From: Pseudonocardiaceae bacterium
Lineage (GTDB): Bacteria > Actinomycetota > Actinomycetes > Mycobacteriales > Pseudonocardiaceae
Assembly (NCBI GenBank): GCA_025937115.1
Contig: JAICSB010000021.1
Span: 1 to 17,446 of the forward strand
DNA length: 17,446 nt
Direction: 5' to 3'
Shown piece by piece: positions 7,819 through 15,517 of the stretch. The stretch's first letter is position 1. Each line of letters begins with the position of its first letter. The position numbers were made by a program, and so were the translations under genes. The notes under the pieces are model-generated. The model was given only the letters and a program-made list of their open reading frames with translations. It was not told the DNA's origin and searched no databases.

Positions 7819-10800
7819 ACCGATCCAGGTGGCCATCGTCGGGATGGCAGCGGTGTTTCCTGGCGCGCCTGACCTGGCCACCTACTGGTCCAACATCCTG
7901 GCCGGAGTTGACGCGATCTCCGATGTTCCCGCGTCGCGCTGGGACCCGTCCTATTACGATCCCGAGGCTGCCGCCTCGACCCGACACGGCGACCGGCTGT
8001 ACTGCCGCCGCGGCGGGTTCGTCCATGCAGCCACATTCGACCCGACCCGGTTTGGGATCATGCCGCTGGCGGTCTCGGGAACCGAGCCCGACCAGCTGCT
8101 CGCACTGCACGCGGCCGCGGAAGCGCTCGCCGACGCGGGCGGCGAGACCAGGCTCGGCGATCGGTCCCGGGTTGGCGTGATCGTCGGGCGCGGTGCCTAC
8201 CTCACTCCGGGCCTGGCTCGGCTGGACCAGCGGATCCGTACCGCCAACCAGCTCGTCACCACGCTGCGCGAGCTACTCCCGGATCTCGACGAGGCCCGGC
8301 TGGACGCGGTCCGGACCGCCTTCCAATCCCGGCTAGGCCCGGAACGGCCGGAGTCCGCGATCGACCTGGTACCTAACCTGGTGGCCTCCCGAGTGGCCAA
8401 CCGGCTCGACCTGGCCGGCCCCGCCTACACTGTCGACGCCGCCTGCGCCTCATCGCTGGTCGCCATCGACCATGCCGTCGCGGAACTGACCGCCGGCCGC
8501 TGCGACGTCGTGCTCGCCGGCGGGGTGCACCACTGCCACGACATCACGTTGTGGAGCGTTTTCAGCCAACTGGGCGCGTTGAGCCCCAGCCAGCAGATTC
8601 GACCCTTCCACCGCAACGCCGACGGAATTCTCATCGGTGAGGGCACCGGAATGGTGGTGCTGAAGCGGCTGGCCGACGCCAGCGACGATCGGATCTACGC
8701 GGTGATCCGCGGTATCGGGATCGCCAGCGACGGCCGAGCGAAAAGCCTGATGAGCCCTCGCGCCGACGGACAGATTCGGGCCATCGAGCGGGCCTGGCAC
8801 ACCGCCGATCTCGACCCCACCGAACCTGGTGCGCTCGGCCTCGTCGAGGCGCACGGTACGGCGACCAAGGCCGGCGACCAGACCGAGCTGGCCTCGCTGA
8901 GCCGGGTCTTCGGGCCGCCGAACGGCGCTGGTCGCGACATCGGCATCGGATCGGTGAAGTCGATGATCGGCCACGCGATGCCGGCCGCGGGGGTTGCTGG
9001 GCTGATCAAAGCCGCGTTGGCGGTACACCACGGCGTTCTGCCGCCTACCCTGCACTGCGACGATCCGCACCCAGCGCTGGCCGGCTCCCGCTTCGCGCCA
9101 GTCACCGAGTCCCGACCATGGCCTTCCCGCGGTAACACGCCGCGCCGGGCCGTGATCAATGCCTTCGGCTTCGGCGGCATCAATGCGCACGCCATCCTGG
9201 AGCAGCCGACGGGCGCACAACGCTCGCGACGCGCGCGGCCCTCGGGTCCCGAACGGCTGCTGCTGCTGGTCGGAAACACGCCAGTCGAGCTGGAGCGGCA
9301 GCTCCAGGCGCCAGACACGAGTTTGCTTGATCGCGACGACGCAGGCGTCCCACCCCACGGTGGGCCGTGCCGGCTGGCGATCGTCGCGCCCACCGCGCGC
9401 CGGTTGGCGCTGGCCCGCCGGATCGTCGCGCAGGGCAGGCCATGGCGGGGTCGCGACGATGTCTGGTTCACCGCCGCTCCCCTGCGCCCAGACTCTGCGC
9501 CGGGCCGGCTGGCGTTCGTTTTCCCGGGTTTGGAGCAAGGATTCGAACCCCGGGTGGAGGACGTCGCCGACCACTTCGGGTTGGACCGGCCGAACCTCGG
9601 CGACACCGCCGTACTCGGCCAGCACGGTCTCGGTGTGTTCACCGTCGGCCGGCTACTCGACGCGGCGTTGCGCGAGCTCGGAGTGACACCCGACCTGGTA
9701 GCCGGACACAGCGTCGGTGAATGGAACGCGATGACCGCCGCCGGTATCTACCCGCACCGGGCGATCGAGGAGCTCATCACCTCATTCGACCCAGCGGCGC
9801 TGCAGGTGCCCGGACTGGTATTCGCCGCGCTCGGCTGTGGGGCCGAACAGGCCGCCCAGGTCATTGACGGCGTGAACGGGGTTGTGGTCTCGCACGACAA
9901 CTGCCCACACCAATCGATCATCTGCGGTGCGGAAGCTGCTGTGATCGGCGTCCTGGACCGGATGCAGGCGCGCGGGGTCAGCAGTCACGTGCTGCCGTTC
10001 CGGTCCGGGTTTCACTCAACGATGCTCGCGCCGTACTTGGGCCGGATCCTCGACACCTTCGCCTGCCTACCTGTGCGACGCCCTGTCAGCCCGATCTGGT
10101 CGGCCACCACCGTCGATCTCTACCCCGACAATCCCGACCGCATCCGCGACCTCGCCGCCCGCCACCTGCTCGAACCGGTCCGGTTCGGGCCACTGATCCG
10201 GCGCCTGTACAAGGCCGGTGCGCGGGCCTTCGTCCAAGTCGGCACCGGGAGTCTGCCCGGATTCGTGGCGGACACGCTGAGCGGCCTGCCGCACCTCGCG
10301 GTAACCGCCAACACGTCGCGGCGATCCGGGCTGGACCAGCTACGGCGGGTCGCCGCCGCATTGTGGGTGGAGGGCTGGGCTCCCTGCTTCCACCGGTTGC
10401 CCCTCACCTCATCGGTCCGGACACCAGTGTACTCAGAGCCCAGCGGACCGGTCGTACCCCTCGACCTGGGTGCGCCGCTGATTCGGCTGGGGAACACCGC
10501 CCCAACCCTGACCCTGGCCGCACCCACCCGGCCGCCGGAGCTTCGCCGGCACCCGGTGCTGGCCGAGTTCGACGCGGCACTGCGAGACGCCGCGACTGCC
10601 GCCACGGATGTCGTGGGTTCTTGGGCACGGGCTACTCCCAGGCGGGCCAGTACGACGCGAACCCTTTCCCTGGCAACCATGCCGTACCTCGTCGATCACT
10701 GCTTCTACCGGCAGCCGGACGGTTGGCCCGAGCCGGCCGACCGATACCCGGTGGTGCCGTTGACCACGGTGCTCGAGCTGATGGCCGACGCCGCGCGGGC

Positions 10801-12202
10801 AGTGAGCCCTGGCCGCACCGTCGTCGGAGTCAGGGACGTCAAGGCGATGCGCTGGCTTGCGGTGGCCCCACCGGTCACCATCTCGATCAGCACGACGCTG
10901 CACCCGGACGGCAACGTCACCGTGATACTCGATGGTTACGCGCGCGGAACGGTGCTGCTCGGCGACGACTATCCGGCGTCGCCACCGCTGCCCTCTCCGC
11001 CGCTCACCGGACAACGATTCTGTGAAGTCACCGCCCAGGGGCTGTACGAGGACCGGTGGATGTTTCACGGTCCGGCCTTCCAAGGGGTCGCCGAACTCGG
11101 TCCAATCGCCGACGACGGGATCGTCGGCGAGCTGATCACACCGCCTGCGCCCGGGGCGTTACTGGACACCGCTGGACAGTTGTTCGGTTTCTGGATCATG
11201 AAGCGAACCGCGCAGAATCGACTCGCGTTCCCGGCCGGGATTGACCAGGTGCACTACTACGGTTCACCGCCGAGGCCCGGTGAGCGGGTGCGATGCGTGG
11301 TCCGGATCAGGTCGGTCTCCGCCACGGAGGTTGCCGCTGGCCTCGAGCTCCGGCACGCGGACGGCCGACTGTGGGCGAGCATCGACCGGTGGACCGACCG
11401 CCGGTTCGATACCGATGAAGTGACCTGGCCAGTCTTCCTCTTTCCCGAGCGCAACCGGATCGCGCAGCGTCAACCCGGCGGGTGGTATCTGGTCCACGAC
11501 CGGTGGCCGGATCCGGCAACCCGGGAGCTGGTCATGCGTCGCTATCTCAGCGCCGCCGAGCGCATGGACTACGAGCGGCGCGCCCCCCGTGTAGCGCGGC
11601 AGTGGCTGCTGGGTCGGATCGCGGTGAAGGACGCAGTCCGGCAGTGGTTGTGGGACGCCGGTGCCGGCCCGGTGTTCCCGATTGAAGTCACGGTCAGCAA
11701 CGACGCCTCGGGACGGCCGCGGGTCGCTGGGCCCTTCCCCGAGGTACCGGAGGTGTCCCTGGCGCATACCGGATCGCTCGCAGCGGCACTGGTCGGCCAT
11801 CCCGGGTACCGGCCTGGCGTGGGCATCGACATCGAGCAGATCACAGAGCGGGACGAACGCACCGTAGCGACGATCCTCACCGACGCTGAACGTGACCTGC
11901 TCGACGCCGTGTGCTCATCGGTTGCGGAGCGGCCGGGCTGGGTGACCCGGTTCTGGACTGCCAAGGAGGCCGTAGCCAAAGCCACCGGCACCGGCTTGGG
12001 CGGGCGACCACACCAGTTTGCGGTCGAGCGGGTCGACGAGGACTGGCTACTGGTCGCTGCCGGCCCGGGAGCGACCAGCCGATGGGTGCAGACCGCGGTG
12101 GGCACGGAACCGGAGCCCTACGCGGCGGCCTGGGCCCCGCAGGGGGACCTGGACCGCACGCACGAGCACATATCAGCACACGCAGGAGGGGCACCCGGAT
12201 GA
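7811..12202 (+). CDS. Iterative type I PKS / PUFA-like synthase partner: KS-AT-DH-PPTase
   Basis: A 1463-residue partner synthase. KS (about 4-462) is intact: Cys212 in DAACASS, His348 in EAHGTAT, Lys383 and His388 in SVKSMIGH; it is therefore a true ketosynthase, not a chain-length-factor copy. A short AT follows (about 565-855). It keeps Ser634 in GHSVG and His735 in GFHS, but the usual FPGQGSQ is FPGLEQG (571-577) and the region after it is shortened. A double-hotdog dehydratase (about 955-1205) shows His963 in VDHC, FHGPAFQG from 1085, and Asp1119 in LLDTAGQ. The C-terminus (about 1235-1455) is an Sfp-type phosphopantetheinyl transferase: LAHTGS, GIDIE with Asp1340 and Glu1342, and FWTAKEA with Lys1385 and Glu1386; it should load phosphopantetheine on the operon's ACPs. 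It starts at ATG 7811 with GAGG at 7798-7801, overlapping the previous stop by 8 nt. It has no ACP of its own, so it must work with the preceding protein or the free ACP. The C-terminal DH-PPTase pair recalls enediyne synthases. What AT2 loads is uncertain. Confidence 0.88.
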   Translation: MAEPIQVAIVGMAAVFPGAPDLATYWSNILAGVDAISDVPASRWDPSYYDPEAAASTRHGDRLYCRRGGFVHAATFDPTRFGIMPLAVSGTEPDQLLALHAAAEALADAGGETRLGDRSRVGVIVGRGAYLTPGLARLDQRIRTANQLVTTLRELLPDLDEARLDAVRTAFQSRLGPERPESAIDLVPNLVASRVANRLDLAGPAYTVDAACASSLVAIDHAVAELTAGRCDVVLAGGVHHCHDITLWSVFSQLGALSPSQQIRPFHRNADGILIGEGTGMVVLKRLADASDDRIYAVIRGIGIASDGRAKSLMSPRADGQIRAIERAWHTADLDPTEPGALGLVEAHGTATKAGDQTELASLSRVFGPPNGAGRDIGIGSVKSMIGHAMPAAGVAGLIKAALAVHHGVLPPTLHCDDPHPALAGSRFAPVTESRPWPSRGNTPRRAVINAFGFGGINAHAILEQPTGAQRSRRARPSGPERLLLLVGNTPVELERQLQAPDTSLLDRDDAGVPPHGGPCRLAIVAPTARRLALARRIVAQGRPWRGRDDVWFTAAPLRPDSAPGRLAFVFPGLEQGFEPRVEDVADHFGLDRPNLGDTAVLGQHGLGVFTVGRLLDAALRELGVTPDLVAGHSVGEWNAMTAAGIYPHRAIEELITSFDPAALQVPGLVFAALGCGAEQAAQVIDGVNGVVVSHDNCPHQSIICGAEAAVIGVLDRMQARGVSSHVLPFRSGFHSTMLAPYLGRILDTFACLPVRRPVSPIWSATTVDLYPDNPDRIRDLAARHLLEPVRFGPLIRRLYKAGARAFVQVGTGSLPGFVADTLSGLPHLAVTANTSRRSGLDQLRRVAAALWVEGWAPCFHRLPLTSSVRTPVYSEPSGPVVPLDLGAPLIRLGNTAPTLTLAAPTRPPELRRHPVLAEFDAALRDAATAATDVVGSWARATPRRASTTRTLSLATMPYLVDHCFYRQPDGWPEPADRYPVVPLTTVLELMADAARAVSPGRTVVGVRDVKAMRWLAVAPPVTISISTTLHPDGNVTVILDGYARGTVLLGDDYPASPPLPSPPLTGQRFCEVTAQGLYEDRWMFHGPAFQGVAELGPIADDGIVGELITPPAPGALLDTAGQLFGFWIMKRTAQNRLAFPAGIDQVHYYGSPPRPGERVRCVVRIRSVSATEVAAGLELRHADGRLWASIDRWTDRRFDTDEVTWPVFLFPERNRIAQRQPGGWYLVHDRWPDPATRELVMRRYLSAAERMDYERRAPRVARQWLLGRIAVKDAVRQWLWDAGAGPVFPIEVTVSNDASGRPRVAGPFPEVPEVSLAHTGSLAAALVGHPGYRPGVGIDIEQITERDERTVATILTDAERDLLDAVCSSVAERPGWVTRFWTAKEAVAKATGTGLGGRPHQFAVERVDEDWLLVAAGPGATSRWVQTAVGTEPEPYAAAWAPQGDLDRTHEHISAHAGGAPG

Positions 12203-12495
12203 CAGTTGATCAAATCCTGACCGAGGTTCGCGGCATGCTGACCGAGATCATCGGCGCGGAATACGCATTGGGCCTCGATATCGGCATGGACACCTCGTTC
12301 GACGCGGATCTCGAACTGGAGAGCATCGAGTTCGTGAGGCTGGCCTCGATGCTCAAGGACCGGTTCGACGACCGGGTCGATTTCGTGGCGTTCCTCGCGG
12401 ACAAGGAACTCGACGAGATCATGGAAATGACGGTCGGCGAGGTAGTCGCCTATGTTGCGAGCTGCACGTCCTTGGCGAGCGCGGTCGATGGCTGA
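12199..12495 (+). CDS. Discrete acyl carrier protein
   Basis: A 98-residue acidic protein of ordinary ACP size. The predicted attachment serine is Ser42 in LELESIEF; glutamate replaces the usual Asp before the serine (ESIE in place of DSxE). The helical pattern (MTVDQI...GMDTSFDADLELES...FLADKELDEI..MTVGEVVAYV) fits a four-helix carrier. The start ATG at 12199 overlaps the previous stop as ATGA and has a near-perfect ribosome site (AGGAGGG at 12184-12190, 8 nt away), the strongest inside the operon, so it may be made in excess over the synthases. It should carry 4'-phosphopantetheine added by the PPTase fused to the previous protein. It may accept or hand on the finished chain, or carry an alternative starter; which one is not shown by sequence. 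An alternative longer frame upstream lies inside the synthase gene and is not credible. Confidence 0.88.
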   Translation: MTVDQILTEVRGMLTEIIGAEYALGLDIGMDTSFDADLELESIEFVRLASMLKDRFDDRVDFVAFLADKELDEIMEMTVGEVVAYVASCTSLASAVDG

Positions 12496-13288
12496 GATCA
12501 CTGCCGGCGGTGTTCGGTTTCACGTCCAGCGGCTGGTCCCACGTCACGGACCGAGTCAACCACCGCATCCGGTCGTTTTCGTCCATGGGCTGGGCATGGA
12601 CAATCTCTCCAGCTTCTATTACACGCTCGCCAACCCGGTAGCGCACGCCGGCGCCGAGGTCATCTTGTATGACCTGCGCGGGCACGGCCTTTCCGAGCGG
12701 CCGGGTACCGGCTACCAAGTGTGCGATTCGGTCGCTGACCTTCATGCGCTGCTCGACGCACTGGCCATTGACGGACCGGTGCACCTGGTAGGCAACAGCT
12801 ACGGCGGCATAGTGGCGCTCGGCTTCGCGATCGCGCACCCGGATCGGGTGGCGAGCATGGTGTTGATCGAGGCTCACTTCAGCGTGGCTGGCTGGGCCGA
12901 GCAGATTGCGGCCGAGCAGTCCAGGATTGGTACCGACCTCGCCAGGGGTGAATTGCAGGGTTGGCTCAACCAACTCGGCCGCAAGGCCGCCCGGCTGGGG
13001 GAAATGGCCGACGACCTCCTTAACCACACCACCTTCCTGGCCGACCTGAAGACCGTGCAGCCGATCCCGATGAGTCGGCTGCGCACCCTGCACTGCCCGG
13101 TGCGGGCCGTGTACGGTGAGTATTCCGATGTCGTCGGCTACGCGCGTGAGCTCGACGAATATCTGCCACACTGCGAGCTAACCGTGCTGGCGGGCTGTGG
13201 TCACTCGGTCCTGATGGACGCGACACCCCTGTTGCGCGAGATCATCCTGGACTGGTTCGCCGCCCAGGTACCGTCAGGTGTCCGGTGA
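12488..13288 (+). CDS. Alpha/beta hydrolase, possible chain-releasing enzyme
   Basis: A 266-residue single-domain alpha/beta-hydrolase without signal peptide. It has the oxyanion HG motif (VFVHGLGMD), YDLRGHGLS, nucleophile Ser104 in GNSYGG, Asp214 in GEYSD and His239 in GCGHS, so the triad is complete. This family covers esterases, C-C hydrolases and thioesterase-like enzymes. Neither synthase ends in a thioesterase domain, and this gene follows the free ACP directly, overlapping its stop by 8 nt (ATGGCTGA, the same junction as between the two synthases). A thioesterase-like release or editing role is therefore plausible but inferred. No clear Shine-Dalgarno precedes the ATG at 12488, so translation probably depends on coupling. 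The longer in-frame start at 12452 would lie inside the ACP gene and adds residues with no family match. Confidence 0.85.
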   Translation: MAEITAGGVRFHVQRLVPRHGPSQPPHPVVFVHGLGMDNLSSFYYTLANPVAHAGAEVILYDLRGHGLSERPGTGYQVCDSVADLHALLDALAIDGPVHLVGNSYGGIVALGFAIAHPDRVASMVLIEAHFSVAGWAEQIAAEQSRIGTDLARGELQGWLNQLGRKAARLGEMADDLLNHTTFLADLKTVQPIPMSRLRTLHCPVRAVYGEYSDVVGYARELDEYLPHCELTVLAGCGHSVLMDATPLLREIILDWFAAQVPSGVR

Positions 13289-14454
13289 GCCGGTTCCTGT
13301 TCGTGGTGCCGCCGTTGGTCGGACACGCCCTACCCACCGTTGCCCTCGGTCAGGAGCTGATCGACCGAGGTCATCAGGTCGCCTGGGCCGGGCACGCCGA
13401 GTCCATCGGCCCACTACTGCCGTCGGGGGCCAGGCTGATCCCGGTTGCGGCGGACTTCGCCGGCCAGACCCTGGCCGAGGTCCGCCACCACTCGCTAGGG
13501 CTGCGGGGGGCGGCCGCTTTCCGGTTCTTGTGGGCAGACTTCCTCATCCCGCTGGCAGCCTCGATGGTGCCCGGCGTCGCGGCGGCGGTGGATGAGTTCG
13601 CCCCCGACGTTCTGGTCGTCGACCAGCAGGCGGTGGCCGGCGCGCTGGTGGCCCGCCAGCGCGGGTTGCCGTGGGCGACCTCGGCCACCACCTCGGCAGA
13701 GCTGACCGACCAGTTCGCCACCATGCCCAAACTCGGAGCGTGGGCACGGCAGTGCATGATCGACTTCCAACGCGGCTTCGCGGTATTGACAGACCCTGTC
13801 GACCTACGGTTTTCCGACCACCTTGTGCTGGCGTTCACCACGCCCACGTTGGTCGGACCGGCCCTTTACTTCCCTGACCACTACGTCTTCGTGGGCCCAT
13901 CGATCGGTGAGCGGCCCGGTGCACCTGAGTTCCCGTGGGGGTGGCTCGACCCGGACCGTCAACACCTCCTGGTCTCGCTGGGCACGCTCAACCGAGAGGT
14001 CGGTCAGCGGTTCTTCGCCACTGCGATGGAGGCGGTGGCACCACTGGCACACTGCCTGCAGGTGATCCTCACCGCCCCGCTCGACTTGGCGGAATTGCCG
14101 CCCGACCACGTACTGGTCCGCGAGTTCGTCCCCCAACTCGACCTGCTCCCGCACCTGGACGGTGTGGTCAGCCACGCTGGCCACAACACGGTGTGCGAAG
14201 CCCTGGCACACGGGGTGCCGCTCGTGGTGGCCCCGATTCGCGACGACCAGCCGGTGATCGCGGGACAGGTCGTCAACGCCGGAGCCGGCGTCCGGGTGCA
14301 CTTCGGCCGGGTCAGCGTCACCGAGCTTCACAACGCCATCACGACCGTACTCGACGACCCGTCCTACCGGGCCGCGGCGCGGCGCGTGCAGACCTCATTC
14401 ACCACCGCTGGCGGCTCCTCCGCGGCGGCCGACCACCTGGAGAAACTGACGTGA
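13285..14454 (+). CDS. GT1/MGT-type glycosyltransferase
   Basis: A 389-residue cytosolic protein of GT-B fold. The N-terminal acceptor domain begins FLFVVPPLVGH with His14, where GT1 enzymes have their catalytic histidine. The C-terminal nucleotide-sugar domain has VSHAGHNTVCEAL (His297 onward) and HGVPLVVAPIRDDQPVIA, matching the macrolide/UDP-glycosyltransferase signature (H-G/A-G-x-N-T..E-A-L..G-V-P). It should transfer a sugar from an NDP-sugar to a hydroxyl of the synthase product. No deoxysugar genes are in the window, so the donor probably comes from central metabolism or from elsewhere. Starts at GTG, overlapping the hydrolase stop as GTGA; only a weak AGGTG lies upstream, so translation is likely coupled. 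Family is clear; donor and acceptor are unknown. Confidence 0.88.
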   Translation: MSRFLFVVPPLVGHALPTVALGQELIDRGHQVAWAGHAESIGPLLPSGARLIPVAADFAGQTLAEVRHHSLGLRGAAAFRFLWADFLIPLAASMVPGVAAAVDEFAPDVLVVDQQAVAGALVARQRGLPWATSATTSAELTDQFATMPKLGAWARQCMIDFQRGFAVLTDPVDLRFSDHLVLAFTTPTLVGPALYFPDHYVFVGPSIGERPGAPEFPWGWLDPDRQHLLVSLGTLNREVGQRFFATAMEAVAPLAHCLQVILTAPLDLAELPPDHVLVREFVPQLDLLPHLDGVVSHAGHNTVCEALAHGVPLVVAPIRDDQPVIAGQVVNAGAGVRVHFGRVSVTELHNAITTVLDDPSYRAAARRVQTSFTTAGGSSAAADHLEKLT

Positions 14455-15509
14455 CTGCTGTAGAGATCGATCCGTACGAGGCTGCACGGCCGTATTACCA
14501 GGCGGAACTGGCCGGCGGCGTCGAGCGCTTCCTCGAACCCCGCCGCAACACCTGTCCCTGGTGCGGATCCAGCGACCTGTCGGTACGGTTGCGGACTTCC
14601 GACCTCGTCCAGCGTAAACCGGGCCAGTTCACCCTGGAGCAGTGCGCGGCCTGCCAGCACATCTTCCAGAATCCCCGGCTCACTCCAGCCGGGCTGGACT
14701 TCTACTACCGCGACTTCTACGATGGCCTCGGCCAGGAGCTGATGGAAGGGTGCGCCGCCACCGCCATGCGGTCCTATCGCGGCCGGGCCGAGATCCTCAG
14801 GCCCTTCACCACGCCCAGGACGTGGCTGGACGTCGGTACCGGGTACGGCCATTTCTGTCAGGCCGCGCGAGAGGTCTGGCCGGACACCGTGTTCGACGGG
14901 CTGGACCAGAGCTCCGGCGTCGAAGAGGCGCAGCGCCGAGGCTGGATCGACCACAGCTACCGGGGGGAGTTCGTCGCGCTCTCCGACGAGCTGGCCGGCC
15001 GCTACGACGTGATCAGCATGCACCATTACCTGGAGCACACCCGGGAGCCGTTCGACGAGCTGGACACTGTGGCCAAGATTCTCCCGGCCGGCAGCTATCT
15101 GCTGATCGAGCTGCCCGACCCCGAGTCCTACTTCGGCCACGCACTTGGCCGCTGGTGGATGCCGTGGTTCCAACCGCAGCACCAGCACATGATCCCGGTG
15201 CGTAACCTGGTGCAGGCGCTAACCGACCGCGGGTTCACAGCGGTGGCCATCGAACGCGGCGCGGCCCACCAGGGCGGCGACCTGTTCCTCAGCCTGGCGC
15301 TCGCGCTCATCGCCGTCGCGCCCGATCCGGGGCTACCGTGGCTGGCCGCTGAGCCGATCCGCTGGCGGCGGCTTCGGCACGCCATGGTTGGGGCCGTGGG
15401 CCGGCCGTTGTTGGTGATAGCGCACCTGCTGGACGAGCTGCTTGGCGAGGTAGTGCGCCGCACCCGCGGGGGCAACGCTTACCGGGTACTGGCCCGTAAG
15501 GACGGCTGA
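14451..15509 (+). CDS. Class I SAM methyltransferase with N-terminal Cys4 zinc-binding motif
   Basis: A 352-residue protein. Two cysteine pairs (Cys35/Cys38 in CPWC, Cys65/Cys68 in CAAC) look like a Zn ribbon. The SAM-binding motif I is LDVGTGYG (126-133), followed by the acidic LDQ motif, then DVISMHHYLEH and a C-terminal half ending in hydrophobic and arginine-rich stretches (LALALIAVAP, VIAHLLDELLGEVVRRTR). This layout (Cys4 followed by a Methyltransf_23-type core) occurs in methyltransferases acting on sugars or secondary metabolites. The substrate could be the attached sugar or the chain; the sequence does not say. Starts at GTG 14451 with GGAGA at 14439-14443, overlapping the glycosyltransferase stop as GTGA. 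Alanine codons are about 18 GCC to 12 GCG by hand count, like the rest of the operon. The frame is open far upstream, but inside the glycosyltransferase gene. Confidence 0.85.
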   Translation: MTAVEIDPYEAARPYYQAELAGGVERFLEPRRNTCPWCGSSDLSVRLRTSDLVQRKPGQFTLEQCAACQHIFQNPRLTPAGLDFYYRDFYDGLGQELMEGCAATAMRSYRGRAEILRPFTTPRTWLDVGTGYGHFCQAAREVWPDTVFDGLDQSSGVEEAQRRGWIDHSYRGEFVALSDELAGRYDVISMHHYLEHTREPFDELDTVAKILPAGSYLLIELPDPESYFGHALGRWWMPWFQPQHQHMIPVRNLVQALTDRGFTAVAIERGAAHQGGDLFLSLALALIAVAPDPGLPWLAAEPIRWRRLRHAMVGAVGRPLLVIAHLLDELLGEVVRRTRGGNAYRVLARKDG

Positions 15510-15517
15510 CGGTGACC
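15491..15517 (+). repeat. 27-bp direct repeat, copy 1, across the LCMT-family gene start
   Basis: Covers the end of the preceding gene, the AAGGA ribosome site and the first two codons of the next. It matches 23 of 27 positions with 16360-16386 and is identical over the last ten (GACGGTGACC). The two copies are 869 bp apart and bracket the gene between them. A shared purine ribosome site explains part of the likeness but not the conserved bases around it. Confidence 0.65.

Noticed and set aside
8450..9625. Long antisense frames inside the synthase genes (also 6850-7881, 7004-8110, 4956-5735)
   Set aside because: These arise from GC-biased third positions opposite real coding sequence; translations are Arg/Pro/Ala-rich without domain motifs.
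1108..12202. Enediyne core synthase
   Set aside because: The DH-PPTase ending and ACP motif are similar, but the synthase is split in two, has a PfaD-type reductase and two KS, and lacks the enediyne hotdog thioesterase and companion genes in this window.
1108..12202. Ordinary modular type I PKS
   Set aside because: Only one ACP across two large proteins, no module repetition, no docking or thioesterase ends, and PUFA-type KS, ACP and DH motifs.
12452..12487. Earlier start of the alpha/beta hydrolase
   Set aside because: It is within the ACP coding sequence, with residues that match nothing; ATG 12488 repeats the ATGGCTGA junction seen between the synthases.
13935..14450. Upstream extension of the zinc-type methyltransferase
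   Set aside because: It lies entirely inside the glycosyltransferase gene and is Arg/Pro-rich; GTG 14451 has GGAGA and a GTGA overlap.
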